A DNA stretch of 64,000 nucleotides from Paenibacillus_E sp052115445 (lineage in GTDB: Bacteria; Bacillota; Bacilli; Paenibacillales; NBRC-103111). The stretch is from positions 62,001-126,000 of the forward strand of contig NZ_JBFRGR010000015.1 in the NCBI RefSeq assembly GCF_052115445.1. The letters are read 5' to 3'. The notes beneath the pieces were generated by a model that saw only the letters and a list, made by a program, of their open reading frames with translations, searched no databases and was not told where the DNA came from. Of this stretch, positions 26,430 through 34,886 are shown piece after piece (the first letter of the stretch is position 1; each line of letters begins with the position of its first letter). The translations under genes and the position numbers were made by a program.

Positions 26430-28169
26430 ATGATAAAAGTTGAAAACTTATCCTTCTCATTTCCGCAAAAAGAACTATATAACAACATTTCATTTACGCT
26501 TGAAGAGGGACAACATTGCGCTTTTATAGGAACAAGCGGCAGTGGGAAAAGTACATTGATCGATATACTGATGGATCCAGAAAGATATTTGTTCGAGGGC
26601 AAGTTAGAAATAGACNCGACTTGCAATATTCGGCATGTAAGTCAATTCCCACAATTCGACAAAACGAAAGAAACAACAGTTTTTGAATATATAGGGGAAG
26701 AATTTATTAAGATACAAAATGAAATAACAGCGATTTGTACGGAGATGGAAACAGCATCGGATATGGATGCGTTATTAGAAAAGTATCAATTAGCTTTAGA
26801 CACATTTGATACAATCGGTGGGGCTGATTTTGAAAGCAACATTCATAAAAAACTAAATCTAGCAAACCTCATGAAGCTAAAAGATCTTAGGGTATCCGAC
26901 CTGAGTGGTGGGGAATTCAAACTTATTCAAGTGATGAAGGAAATGCTTAGTAGTCCAGACCTAATGATTATGGACGAACCAGATGTGTTTTTAGACTTTG
27001 AAAACCTAAATGCGCTTAAAAATCTGATTAATTCTCACAAAGGAATGCTGCTAGTTGTTACGCACAACCGATATCTATTGAATCATTGTTTCAACAAAAT
27101 GATACACCTTGAAAACATGGAGATCCAAGAGTTTGATGGGCGGTATATTGAGTATAATTTCTCATTACTTCAGACAAAAATTGAGTTGCAAGAAATCGCA
27201 GTCGCTGAACAAGAAGAAATTGAGAGATACGATAACATTATTGATAATCTTAGAGCTATCGCAACGTATAATTCAGAAGCCTCTAGAGGGAGAGCATTAA
27301 AAGCTAGAGTTAGGTTTCAAGAAAGATTGGAAGCGCGTAGAATTAAAGCGCCTTTTGTTGATATTAAGCAACCGAAGATTAGTTTTGGTATTGAAAATGA
27401 GATTGAAGACACCATTGTTGTAAATGTCAATAATTATCGTGTTACCTTTGATGAGTTGCTTTTAGACAATGTGAACTTTGAGATAAAATCTACGGATAAA
27501 GTAGCCATTATTGGTCCAAACGGTACCGGGAAAACGACTTTACTCCGCGATATCTTTACAAATAATCACGATTCAATTGAAATAAATGCTGATGTTAAAG
27601 TGGCTTATTTATCTCAGAATCAAGGCGAAGTGCTAAAGGATTCTAATACCATACTAGAAGAATTCATCGATGCTGGGTTTAAAACGTATGATGAGGTTAG
27701 ATCGTTTATTTCAAACTATGGCTTTGAAGGAGAAATCGTTAATCAAAAGATAGCATCTTTATCTGGTGGGGAAAAAAATATGCTTCAATTAGCTAAAGTT
27801 TCTGCCAGTAAAGCAAACGTATTGCTTCTTGATGAACCGACAAGCCATTTAGACACCTATACACAAATAGCACTGGAGAAAGCCATTGAGGACTATAAAG
27901 GTGCGATTCTCATGATTTCGCATGATTTCTACTCTGTTGTAAATGGTATGGATTATGTTCTGATCATTGACGATAAGACGATTAGAAAAATGAGTATGCG
28001 AAAATTTAGACAGATGATATATGCGAGTCATTTTGATAGAGACTATCTAGAAAATGAACAAAATAAAAAATCAGTTGAAATGAAAATAGAATTGGCTTTA
28101 AAAGATACGAATTTTGAACTTGCAAAAGTATTGGTTGAGGAGCTAGAAGAGCTGATTAAGTTGCTTTGA
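26430..28169 (+). CDS. ABC-F family ATPase (ribosome-associated, possible antibiotic protection)
   Basis: A 579-residue protein with two ABC domains and no TM segments. Domain 1: GTSGSGKST, LSGGEFKLIQV, LMIMDEPDVFLDF. A basic/acidic coiled-coil linker follows (about 255-335). Domain 2: GPNGTGKTTL, LSGGEKNMLQLA, VLLLDEPTSHLD. The C-terminal coiled coil is rich in Lys/Glu. ABC-F proteins act on the ribosome; some confer resistance to 50S drugs. Domain 1 has DEPDVFLDF where most have DEPTNHLD, so its hydrolysis site is unusual. Start ATG 26430 after AAAGAAAGG; one ambiguous base at 26616. The gene is AT-rich compared with its neighbours, suggesting transfer. Confidence 0.9.
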   Translation: MIKVENLSFSFPQKELYNNISFTLEEGQHCAFIGTSGSGKSTLIDILMDPERYLFEGKLEIDXTCNIRHVSQFPQFDKTKETTVFEYIGEEFIKIQNEITAICTEMETASDMDALLEKYQLALDTFDTIGGADFESNIHKKLNLANLMKLKDLRVSDLSGGEFKLIQVMKEMLSSPDLMIMDEPDVFLDFENLNALKNLINSHKGMLLVVTHNRYLLNHCFNKMIHLENMEIQEFDGRYIEYNFSLLQTKIELQEIAVAEQEEIERYDNIIDNLRAIATYNSEASRGRALKARVRFQERLEARRIKAPFVDIKQPKISFGIENEIEDTIVVNVNNYRVTFDELLLDNVNFEIKSTDKVAIIGPNGTGKTTLLRDIFTNNHDSIEINADVKVAYLSQNQGEVLKDSNTILEEFIDAGFKTYDEVRSFISNYGFEGEIVNQKIASLSGGEKNMLQLAKVSASKANVLLLDEPTSHLDTYTQIALEKAIEDYKGAILMISHDFYSVVNGMDYVLIIDDKTIRKMSMRKFRQMIYASHFDRDYLENEQNKKSVEMKIELALKDTNFELAKVLVEELEELIKLL

Positions 28170-28268
28170 ATGACAACCCTCTGATTGAATGTGGTTCTGT
28201 TCCATGCACAAAGTGATTCTTAGTTAAGACCATAAACGAGAATTATTTGTAGCATGGAAGAGGACAGT

Positions 28269-29048
28269 TTACCGGCTTTCGATCCGAGGAAACCATGGTA
28301 TGAATCGATTCGTTTCTCTTTTATATTGCTGGTAAGCCAGATTATGCGCGTAACGCCGATCGAGGAACGGTACGCCGGAAACCTTGATAAGTAGAAGGTT
28401 AATCAACAGGGAACTGATTAACGCACCCCAACCGCCGGGTAAAGGGAGGACGATCAGTGCGATTCCCCACCACATAACGGCTTCGCCAAAGTAATTGGGA
28501 TGGCGAGTATAGCGCCATAACCCGCTTGTTAGCACTTCTTCTTGATTCCGGCGCTTCTTCTTAAATTGTCGAAGTTGCCAATCTCCGATCGTTTGGAACA
28601 TGAACCCGACAATCCATACAGCCAAACCGAGGTAAGCGGCTAAATCAAAGACGCCGATCTGTTCCGAATGAACGCGAATGATCGGATATGCGAGCAGCAG
28701 CATAATGAATCCTTGCATCATAAAGACGCGGAAAAAGGCGATGAGCGTTGCGCGGCTCCCCCATTGTCTACGGAAGTTGGCATAGCGGTAATCTTCCCCG
28801 CGGCCCATAGAACGAATGAATAGATAGACCGCCAACCGAATACCCCAGATGCACACCAAGATCGTAATAAGCAATTGTCTACCGTCAAAACCTCCTTGAT
28901 ACCCGAACGTCGTCAGTGCGACGATGACGAATCCTAAGCCCCAACCGATATCTACAATTGAGTTGTCTTTCTTGACTTGTGCTACTAAGAATAATAAGGC
29001 CATAAAAATAAAGACAGCAGCTCCGCTGATTCCATACAATGTCCACAT
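28269..29048 (-). CDS. DUF1295 / steroid 5-alpha-reductase-like membrane protein
   Basis: A 259-residue membrane protein with six or so TM helices and the family signature near the C-terminus: LWRYTRHPNYFGEAVMWWG, plus IVDIGWGLGFV at the N-terminus. The family is related to steroid reductases and isoprenylcysteine methyltransferases; its reaction is unproven. DUF1295 genes in Gram-negative bacteria sit in light/singlet-oxygen regulons with B12-type MerR regulators. Here it is the last gene of an operon divergent from such a regulator. It directly follows the FakA-FakB fusion with no gap. Confidence 0.85.
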   Translation of the reverse strand: MWTLYGISGAAVFIFMALLFLVAQVKKDNSIVDIGWGLGFVIVALTTFGYQGGFDGRQLLITILVCIWGIRLAVYLFIRSMGRGEDYRYANFRRQWGSRATLIAFFRVFMMQGFIMLLLAYPIIRVHSEQIGVFDLAAYLGLAVWIVGFMFQTIGDWQLRQFKKKRRNQEEVLTSGLWRYTRHPNYFGEAVMWWGIALIVLPLPGGWGALISSLLINLLLIKVSGVPFLDRRYAHNLAYQQYKRETNRFIPWFPRIESR

Positions 29049-30860
29049 TTACGTATTCCTCCTCGTATTTTCGCTGCTTAGCATCATGGCAACGCTCACC
29101 GCTCCTTTGCCTGCATGCAGCCCAATGACAGGAGCTACCCCGGTGATGTACAGCGGATTTTGTCCAGTCATCCGGACCATTTCTTCTACATAACGCGTGC
29201 TGTCCGCCTCAGCTCCAGCATGAAGGATAACATAGCGTTGGATTGGATTCCGGCGATGGATGAGGGAGATCATTTTCAGCATTTTGCCAAGATTGGATTG
29301 TTTATAAAAGGTTTTGCCATACAGGATCGATTGGCCTTCTTGATTGACTGATACAATAGGCTTCATATTGAGCCATCTCCCGATTTTCCCTTGAAGCGGG
29401 CTTACTCTTCCGCCTCTAATCATGTGCTTCAAAGTTGGGACGCTCACGAGAATTTCCGTACGAGGAATGGACGATGTTAGCAAATCAAGCACCTCGTCAA
29501 TCGGTTTACCTGCTTTAACGGCCTCCGCGGTTTGATGAACGATAAGCCCGTAAGCACCTGACAAAGTCCTCGAGTCTACCACATGTATTCTGTCCGAATC
29601 AATGCGCTCGGCTGCTTGTCGGCATGCATCGTAGGTGCCGCTTAGCGGCTTAGATAGATGAATAGAAATAATATGGTCATAATGAGTCAATAACTGTTCA
29701 TAGAGCAACGTAATGGTTTCTTGAGCAGGCTGAGACGTGGTCGGTTGTTCGGTCATCCACTCGAGCTTGTCATAAAATGTATCCAATTGAAGGGTTACTT
29801 TATCTAGATATGTCGAACGGCCGAGCTGCAGATGTAGAGGGATCCTATGAATCTGATAGTCATCTAGCCACGTCTCTGGGATATCGCAGGCAGAGTCGAT
29901 CACAAGGGCAATGGACGCTTGGCGGTTGTAAATCATGTCTTTCTGCCGCTTCATGTCTTCAACCTTCTGATAGACGATCCAGCCGTGATTTTGAATGACT
30001 TCGGCGACCTGTGCAGGAACATTTGTATGAATATGGATTTTGCCCTGATGACCGTCACCAACGGCTACGATCGAGGTACCCATAGTGGCGATATGCTCTT
30101 TGACTTCTTCCAAATTCGTCCTGATATCGAACAAAAATTCGGTACAATAACGATACGCAAGGGAATCTGTGACTTCATGTGAATGGCTGTGGACAGCGAC
30201 GCCAGATGAAGCGAATGGTTCCGGTTCTTCAAAGACCTTTCCAGCAACCGGGAATGTATCGTCCAATGAAGCGATAAATCCCTGCAAGAAATGGATAAAG
30301 CCTCTCGCTCCCGCATCGACGACGTTATGCTTTCGAAGCACGTCCAGCTGGTGCTTCGTATTCTCCAACGAAATACACGCTTCGGCGAACGAGCGTTGCA
30401 ACATGTCCGCAAGCCCCTCCGAAGGAGCGAATGCTGTTTGAAGAACGTTGACCCAGTCATCCATGACTGACAACACGGTTCCTTCCTTCGGTTCATGCAC
30501 AGAACGCCGAGACATCGCCACAGATTGCTCGCACATTTCAATAAACTGTGCTTTCTTTAGCTCCGGGCGAGCGGCCATATACCTGCACATAGAAAGGATA
30601 AACTGGGAGAAAATCATCCCTGAGTTGCCGCGAGATCCTCTTAAACAAGCTCGTCTCATACTTTCGAGCATCTCGGAGGAGGTATCGCTCCATTTCATCT
30701 CCCGTACGAGCATTCGCATTAAGTGAGCAAGATTGCTTCCCGTATCCCCATCAGGAACGGGGAAAACGTTGATAGCGTTCAACTCTTTTTCCCTCGCAAT
30801 AATTTCGTTGGCTCCGGCCAAGATCATGCGGAATAACGTTTGATGATTTAGAAATTGCAA
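29049..30860 (-). CDS. fused fatty-acid kinase FakA (DAK2/DhaL) and fatty-acid-binding FakB (DegV)
   Basis: A 603-residue fusion. Residues ~1-190 are the DhaL/DAK2 ATP-binding domain: NVFPVPDGDTGSNLAHL (metal-binding Asp residues) and RGSRGNSGMIFSQFI. Residues ~215-310 resemble the FakA middle domain (YCTEFLFDIR, GKIHIHTNVPAQV). From ~320 it is a DegV domain (ALVIDSACDIPE, HLSKPLSGTYDACRQ, VVDSRTLSGAYGL, MIRGGRVSPLQGKIG). FakA phosphorylates fatty acids presented by FakB, so both jobs seem joined here. I choose TTG 30860, with AGGAGGT six bases before it; it overlaps the EAL stop by 13 bases. A longer frame reaching 30950 would run inside the EAL gene. Confidence 0.88.
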   Translation of the reverse strand: MQFLNHQTLFRMILAGANEIIAREKELNAINVFPVPDGDTGSNLAHLMRMLVREMKWSDTSSEMLESMRRACLRGSRGNSGMIFSQFILSMCRYMAARPELKKAQFIEMCEQSVAMSRRSVHEPKEGTVLSVMDDWVNVLQTAFAPSEGLADMLQRSFAEACISLENTKHQLDVLRKHNVVDAGARGFIHFLQGFIASLDDTFPVAGKVFEEPEPFASSGVAVHSHSHEVTDSLAYRYCTEFLFDIRTNLEEVKEHIATMGTSIVAVGDGHQGKIHIHTNVPAQVAEVIQNHGWIVYQKVEDMKRQKDMIYNRQASIALVIDSACDIPETWLDDYQIHRIPLHLQLGRSTYLDKVTLQLDTFYDKLEWMTEQPTTSQPAQETITLLYEQLLTHYDHIISIHLSKPLSGTYDACRQAAERIDSDRIHVVDSRTLSGAYGLIVHQTAEAVKAGKPIDEVLDLLTSSIPRTEILVSVPTLKHMIRGGRVSPLQGKIGRWLNMKPIVSVNQEGQSILYGKTFYKQSNLGKMLKMISLIHRRNPIQRYVILHAGAEADSTRYVEEMVRMTGQNPLYITGVAPVIGLHAGKGAVSVAMMLSSENTRRNT

Positions 30861-31864
30861 GTTTGGACCTCCTGTTGAGGGCTCGGAGGAAGGCTGGGTT
30901 TTCCGAATAAGTAGCCTTGAAATAGCCGATACCCTCGTTGTTTTAACCATTCGAAATCTTCTCTGGATTCGATCCCTTCCGCTAGTGGTACTGACCCGAT
31001 GCGTAAAGCTGTTTCGAGGAAAAGTTCCGCCATCCGCTGCATCGCTGAATTTCGTGAGACTCCATGTACATGGGTACGATCCAATTTCATGTATTGAGGC
31101 TTAAGCTCCACCAGCATTTCCACCGTACTGAAGCCTTCTCCGACATCATCGAGGGCGTATTTAAACCCTTTTTCCTTATAAAACGCTAATATACGCTTCA
31201 AATGAGCCAAGTCCTCGGTCTTCTCCGTTTCAACAACTTCGAAAACAAACAGCGAAGGCTCAATGTTCAGTTTTGCAGCTAAGTCGATGGTGGACTTTAA
31301 ACAAAATTCGGGAGAATAAATGGACGTCGGTATAAAATTAATAAACGTTTTGGCCCGAAGAGGCGCAGCTTCTTCTACTGCTTTCATCCTGCATAGCCGG
31401 TCTAAAGCGTATAGCCGACCACGTGTCTTAGCAGCCGGGAAGACGATGTTCGGATATAGCAAGGAACCGTCTTCGTCCATGAATCTCGCCAAGGCTTCAT
31501 AGGCATAAATCCGTTCTTCGCTGTCAACAATAGGTTGAAAATACATGCAAACTTGACGTTCAGCGATTAACTTGTCGATCCACTTCGTTTCAGGAATCAC
31601 CGGAAGCTCCGACATGGGCCTCCAGTCCTCTCCTGGCAGCCGAATTCTCATTTTCTCTCGATCCAGGTGATCGTTGCAAAAGTCCGCAAGCTCACGAGCT
31701 CCGAACTCTTTAATCGTTAAAGTGTCTTCATTCGCATGGTGCAAGGCGTTTCTAACTCGCATAAGATTAGACATATCACGCAACAAATTCCGGTTATGGG
31801 CCCCTTCAACTTTAATTTCGATGAGCAACTCATTCAGTCCGCAACCCTGACAGCTCATTGGCAT
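30848..31864 (-). CDS. EAL-domain protein (cyclic di-GMP phosphodiesterase)
   Basis: A 338-residue protein. The N-terminal ~90 residues contain CQGCG and an uncharacterised region; the EAL domain spans ~95-330. Key residues are present: YEALAR (the EAL motif), TFINFIPTSI, FEVVETE, YALDDVGEGFS (DD pair), MKLDR, AEGIESREDF and FQGYLFGKP, so it should hydrolyse cyclic di-GMP. No TM segments. GGGAGG precedes two possible ATG starts (31864 and 31858; the second has the better spacing). It lies between the PAS chemoreceptor-like gene and the FakA-FakB fusion in one operon. Confidence 0.9.
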   Translation of the reverse strand: MPMSCQGCGLNELLIEIKVEGAHNRNLLRDMSNLMRVRNALHHANEDTLTIKEFGARELADFCNDHLDREKMRIRLPGEDWRPMSELPVIPETKWIDKLIAERQVCMYFQPIVDSEERIYAYEALARFMDEDGSLLYPNIVFPAAKTRGRLYALDRLCRMKAVEEAAPLRAKTFINFIPTSIYSPEFCLKSTIDLAAKLNIEPSLFVFEVVETEKTEDLAHLKRILAFYKEKGFKYALDDVGEGFSTVEMLVELKPQYMKLDRTHVHGVSRNSAMQRMAELFLETALRIGSVPLAEGIESREDFEWLKQRGYRLFQGYLFGKPSLPPSPQQEVQTCNF

Positions 31865-31891
31865 TTCCTCCCGTTGTAATCGGATTTGTTG

Positions 31892-32824
31892 TTAATTCAG
31901 GATCAACTTGATTTCGTTCGCTTTCCCATCGAGTTCAGTGGCGGCTTTCCCGATGTCCTGGAACTCTCCTACAGCTTGCTGAATTCGTCTCTGGCTCTCG
32001 GAAGCAAAAATCTGCGAGCGTTTCGTGCTTTCCCCGACTTCCCGGACATGGGCCTCGATTTCTTCGACGTAATTGCTTGCTTCCTTAGTCGCTTGTTCGA
32101 CTTGGGCTGCAAGCTTGCGCACCTCGCTCGCGACTACAGCGAAAGCTCGACCGTGCTCCTTTGCGTGAGCCGCTTCGATCGCCGCGTTAAGGGCAAGAAG
32201 ATTTGTTTGCGAAGCAATGTCTTTGATTGATCGTACGATTTTGCGAATGGAATGGGACTGGTGTTCCAATTGAAGTAAAACAGCCATATTCTCCTCGGAG
32301 CCCGATACGACGTTGCCAACCGCTTCTTCGATCTCCTTGCTGCGAGCCATGCCTTCCCGTGCCCGATGCAGCAGATCCTCGGACATTTGCAAAAGATCCC
32401 CTGTCAATCGGGCAGCCGCCTGTTCTCGCTCGTCGATGTTAGTCGCGATCTTCAACACGCCGGATGGTAGTCCATCTTCACCGAGGATCGGCATATAAGT
32501 GGCTTCAAGCCAAATAAGACGCCCGTCTTTTCGCACTCTGTGGATTTTGTTCTGGAACGCCCTGCCTTGTCGAAATCCTTCCCACAGCTGGTGGTAGTGA
32601 GCGCTATTTCGAAATTCAGGCGTACAGAACGAGGCATGTCGCATTCCTTGCATTTCCGATGTCTGATAACCCATGGAGCTCGCGAAGTTATTGTTGGCAT
32701 AAAGCACGGTGCCCTCCATGTCGAATTCAATCATGGCAAGGGAGCTTTCAATGGCCGTCATCAATGATAGAAGTTTCTTATCGCCATGCGTCTCTTTTAA
32801 AGCCGTTGCTTGCTCTTTATCCAT
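31892..32824 (-). CDS. soluble PAS-domain chemoreceptor-like protein
   Basis: A 310-residue cytosolic protein: PAS domain at about 20-125 (VLYANNNFASSMGY, PAC end GVLKIATNIDE) and a short methyl-accepting signalling domain with the intact tip ASQTNLLALNAAIEAAHA. No TM or HAMP. The signalling hairpin is much shorter than in usual receptors. I choose ATG 32824 after GAGGTG instead of the longer frame to 32893. First gene of a four-gene operon read away from the CarH-like regulator. PAS may bind a flavin, heme or other cofactor; it cannot be told which. Confidence 0.88.
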   Translation of the reverse strand: MDKEQATALKETHGDKKLLSLMTAIESSLAMIEFDMEGTVLYANNNFASSMGYQTSEMQGMRHASFCTPEFRNSAHYHQLWEGFRQGRAFQNKIHRVRKDGRLIWLEATYMPILGEDGLPSGVLKIATNIDEREQAAARLTGDLLQMSEDLLHRAREGMARSKEIEEAVGNVVSGSEENMAVLLQLEHQSHSIRKIVRSIKDIASQTNLLALNAAIEAAHAKEHGRAFAVVASEVRKLAAQVEQATKEASNYVEEIEAHVREVGESTKRSQIFASESQRRIQQAVGEFQDIGKAATELDGKANEIKLILN

Positions 32825-32839
32825 TAGAATAAGCACCTC

Positions 32840-32977
32840 GATTATGTATAGATTTTTGATTATAATTGTACAAAACCTATACAATATTAGCAAGGGATTT
32901 TGAGAATTAGCGAAAAATTTCGGAAAATCGACGAAAATTTTGACAAAGCTCTCCTCATTTTGTATTGATTATGTATA
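32840..32977. promoter_or_regulatory. divergent control region between PAS-MCP operon and CarH-like gene
   Basis: An inverted repeat TTGTA-N9-TACAA lies at 32866-32884, directly upstream of a leftward TATAAT box (32864-32859). GATTATGTATA occurs twice, at 32840-32850 and 32967-32977, one near each gene start. These are candidate sites for the MerR/B12 regulator. TTGACA at 32939-32944 could be the rightward -35 box, but no well-spaced -10 box follows. Confidence 0.5.
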
Positions 32978-33002
32978 ATTAAGTGGAGGAGGGGACGAAA
33001 TC

Positions 33003-33884
33003 ATGTATAGCATGAAAAAGGCGTCCGAGCTGCTGGGCATCCCGGTCGTGACGATTCGGGCCTGGGAGAACCGATACGGGGTTATTTCCCCGAGCCGAAG
33101 CGGCGGCGGACATCGCCTGCTAAGCGAAGAAGATCTTTCAAAGCTTCGCTTCCTTAAAAACCAAATCGAACAAAACGGCTTGAAGATCAGCGAAGCAGTG
33201 GCAAAACTGCTGCAGCAAAGCAAGTCTAACCCTCCGGTACAGGAAGCAGAACAGGCGGCTAGCATACGAACATACGACATTTTGGCCGAAAAGCTATACA
33301 TGGATTTGATCCAATTCAGATCCGTCCAAGCAGACGAGACGATAGATCTGGCATTTGCCTTGTATGACTTCGAAGAGGCATTCCGACGCATCATTGTTCC
33401 TGTCCTTTATAGGGCCGGAGCAGATTGGGAGGCAGGGAAAATCGTCGTAGCACAGGAACATTTCGCTACGGAAACGATTATGCGAAGAATATCTGCCTTG
33501 TTCAGAATTTTTCCCGTGAATCCAAGCATGCCTGTTGTATTGGCTTTTTGCCCCGAGGGAGAACGGCACCATCTCGGACTCATGTCGTTTAGCCTGTTCT
33601 TGCGTAAACGCGGAGCTGAGGTGTTGTATCTAGGACCCGATACGCCTTTGATGGATCTGGATAGCATCATCGTGAATCACAATGTATCTTTTATCGCAGT
33701 TTCCGTTACGGACCGACAACATGTGGACAAGCTCTTGGAGTGGATTGAAGTAGCCATACGGAACCATCCTCGATTGAGGTTCCTTCTCGGGGGGGCCGCA
33801 TTCGACTTAGAGGAATGGCGCCCTGTTAAAGCTAATGTGCGTTATATGTCTGTCGAAGAATGGGAAGATTGGCATAACGCTTAA
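33003..33884 (+). CDS. CarH-like MerR regulator with B12-binding photoreceptor domain
   Basis: A 293-residue protein: MerR HTH at ~1-70 (MKKASELLGIPVVTIRAWENR, GGHRLL), helical cap ~90-165, Rossmann-type cobalamin domain ~175-290. The cap has Trp142, nine residues, then Glu152-His153, the W-X9-EH signature of adenosylcobalamin photoreceptors of the CarH type; the Co-ligating motif is EGERHHLG (E-x-H-x-x-G, His189). Trp-to-His spacing is 47 against 46 in Thermus CarH. It should bind DNA in the dark and release it on light. GGAGGAGGGG precedes ATG 33003. It is divergent from an operon that it probably represses. Confidence 0.9.
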   Translation: MYSMKKASELLGIPVVTIRAWENRYGVISPSRSGGGHRLLSEEDLSKLRFLKNQIEQNGLKISEAVAKLLQQSKSNPPVQEAEQAASIRTYDILAEKLYMDLIQFRSVQADETIDLAFALYDFEEAFRRIIVPVLYRAGADWEAGKIVVAQEHFATETIMRRISALFRIFPVNPSMPVVLAFCPEGERHHLGLMSFSLFLRKRGAEVLYLGPDTPLMDLDSIIVNHNVSFIAVSVTDRQHVDKLLEWIEVAIRNHPRLRFLLGGAAFDLEEWRPVKANVRYMSVEEWEDWHNA

Positions 33885-33943
33885 GAATAACTGGGTCAGC
33901 AGGAGGGGCATCTATCAGTGAGGGTAGTGACCTTCTAAAATCG

Positions 33944-33969
33944 AAAGGCACCCGATTCGGGTGCCTTTT
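33944..33969 (+). terminator. terminator of the CarH-like gene
   Basis: AAAGGCACCCGA-TTCGGGTGCCTTTT, a near-perfect 11-12 bp stem ending in T-rich sequence. One ambiguous base follows at 34019. Confidence 0.9.
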
Positions 33970-34028
33970 GGTTTTGCTGTATAGAGGTTACGAAGCGCCA
34001 AAGCCGCTTGAAAAACGGNAAATACGAC

Positions 34029-34616
34029 TCAAATTAAACGGATTCCTTCAAATGCGTTTTTCACTAAATTCTTGACATAGAATTCGTCCAAGGTTTCGCC
34101 TGTCACAAGCAAACGATAGAAAATCGGCCCGTAAATGAGATCAATACATATGCCAATGTCGAGATTGTTTTTCACTTCCCCGCGTTGAACCCCTTTTTCC
34201 AAAAGACCTCGGGCCTCAAGTCGGCGGGGACGGAAAAACCGAGCACGATAGGCCTCCGCCAATCCTGAATCAAACTGCCCTTCGCCTAATAACTGCGTAA
34301 TGATGGTTCCCTCTCGGCTTGTCAAAAACCCGGTTAAATTCGTGGCGTGAATGAGAATGTCACTAAATGTTGTACCTGTATCAGGGATAGGTAGTCTGTC
34401 CGTGGCGGCATGCATGAAACCATCCATAACCACGGCAGCCTTGTTAGGCCACCACTTATATATCGTAGCTTTGCTAACTTGGGCACGATCAGCGATTTTA
34501 TCCACGGTGACGGCTTGAAAGCCATTTTCCAGCAATAACTCGTAAGATGCGGAAAGGATAGACTTTTGAGATTCAATATTCCGCGGCCTGCCTCTTTTTC
34601 CATTCATCGTCATCAT
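34029..34616 (-). CDS. TetR-family repressor of the adjacent MFS gene
   Basis: A 195-residue TetR/AcrR protein. N-terminal RGRPRNIESQKSILSAS and HTH DKIADRAQVSKATIYKWW are clear; the C-terminal region resembles the TetR_C group with YGPIFYRLL. GAAAGAGG lies just before three clustered ATG codons (34616, 34613, 34607); 34607 has the best spacing. Divergent from an MFS transporter, with three operator-like repeats between them. Confidence 0.9.
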   Translation of the reverse strand: MMTMNGKRGRPRNIESQKSILSASYELLLENGFQAVTVDKIADRAQVSKATIYKWWPNKAAVVMDGFMHAATDRLPIPDTGTTFSDILIHATNLTGFLTSREGTIITQLLGEGQFDSGLAEAYRARFFRPRRLEARGLLEKGVQRGEVKNNLDIGICIDLIYGPIFYRLLVTGETLDEFYVKNLVKNAFEGIRLI

Positions 34617-34648
34617 CCTCTTTCATACATATCTGATCCGAAACAAAT

Positions 34649-34770
34649 AAACTATACGTCCAGTATACCAATTATTAATAAGAATTAAAGTTGCAATTAC
34701 CCATTTACAAAACTACACGTTCAGTATATTATACAAATATACATTTAATAAACTATACGTTTAGTATTTA
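34649..34770. promoter_or_regulatory. three TetR operators and MFS promoter
   Basis: AAACTATACGTCCAGTATAC (from 34649), AAACTACACGTTCAGTATAT (from 34710) and AAACTATACGTTTAGTATTT (from 34750) share the dyad TATAC-N5-GTATA. The middle copy overlaps a promoter TTTACA (34704-34709), 17 bases, TATTAT (34727-34732) reading toward the MFS gene. Three sites imply cooperative repression of both genes. Confidence 0.82.
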
Positions 34771-34886
34771 AAATAAATGAAGGAATTATGTAAGGATGAA
34801 GCAGGATGGAATTGTAGCTGTCGTGAAGCCATGAATGTATTGAGAAAATAGAACACAATATATTTCTATATAAGGAGTTGCTTAAA

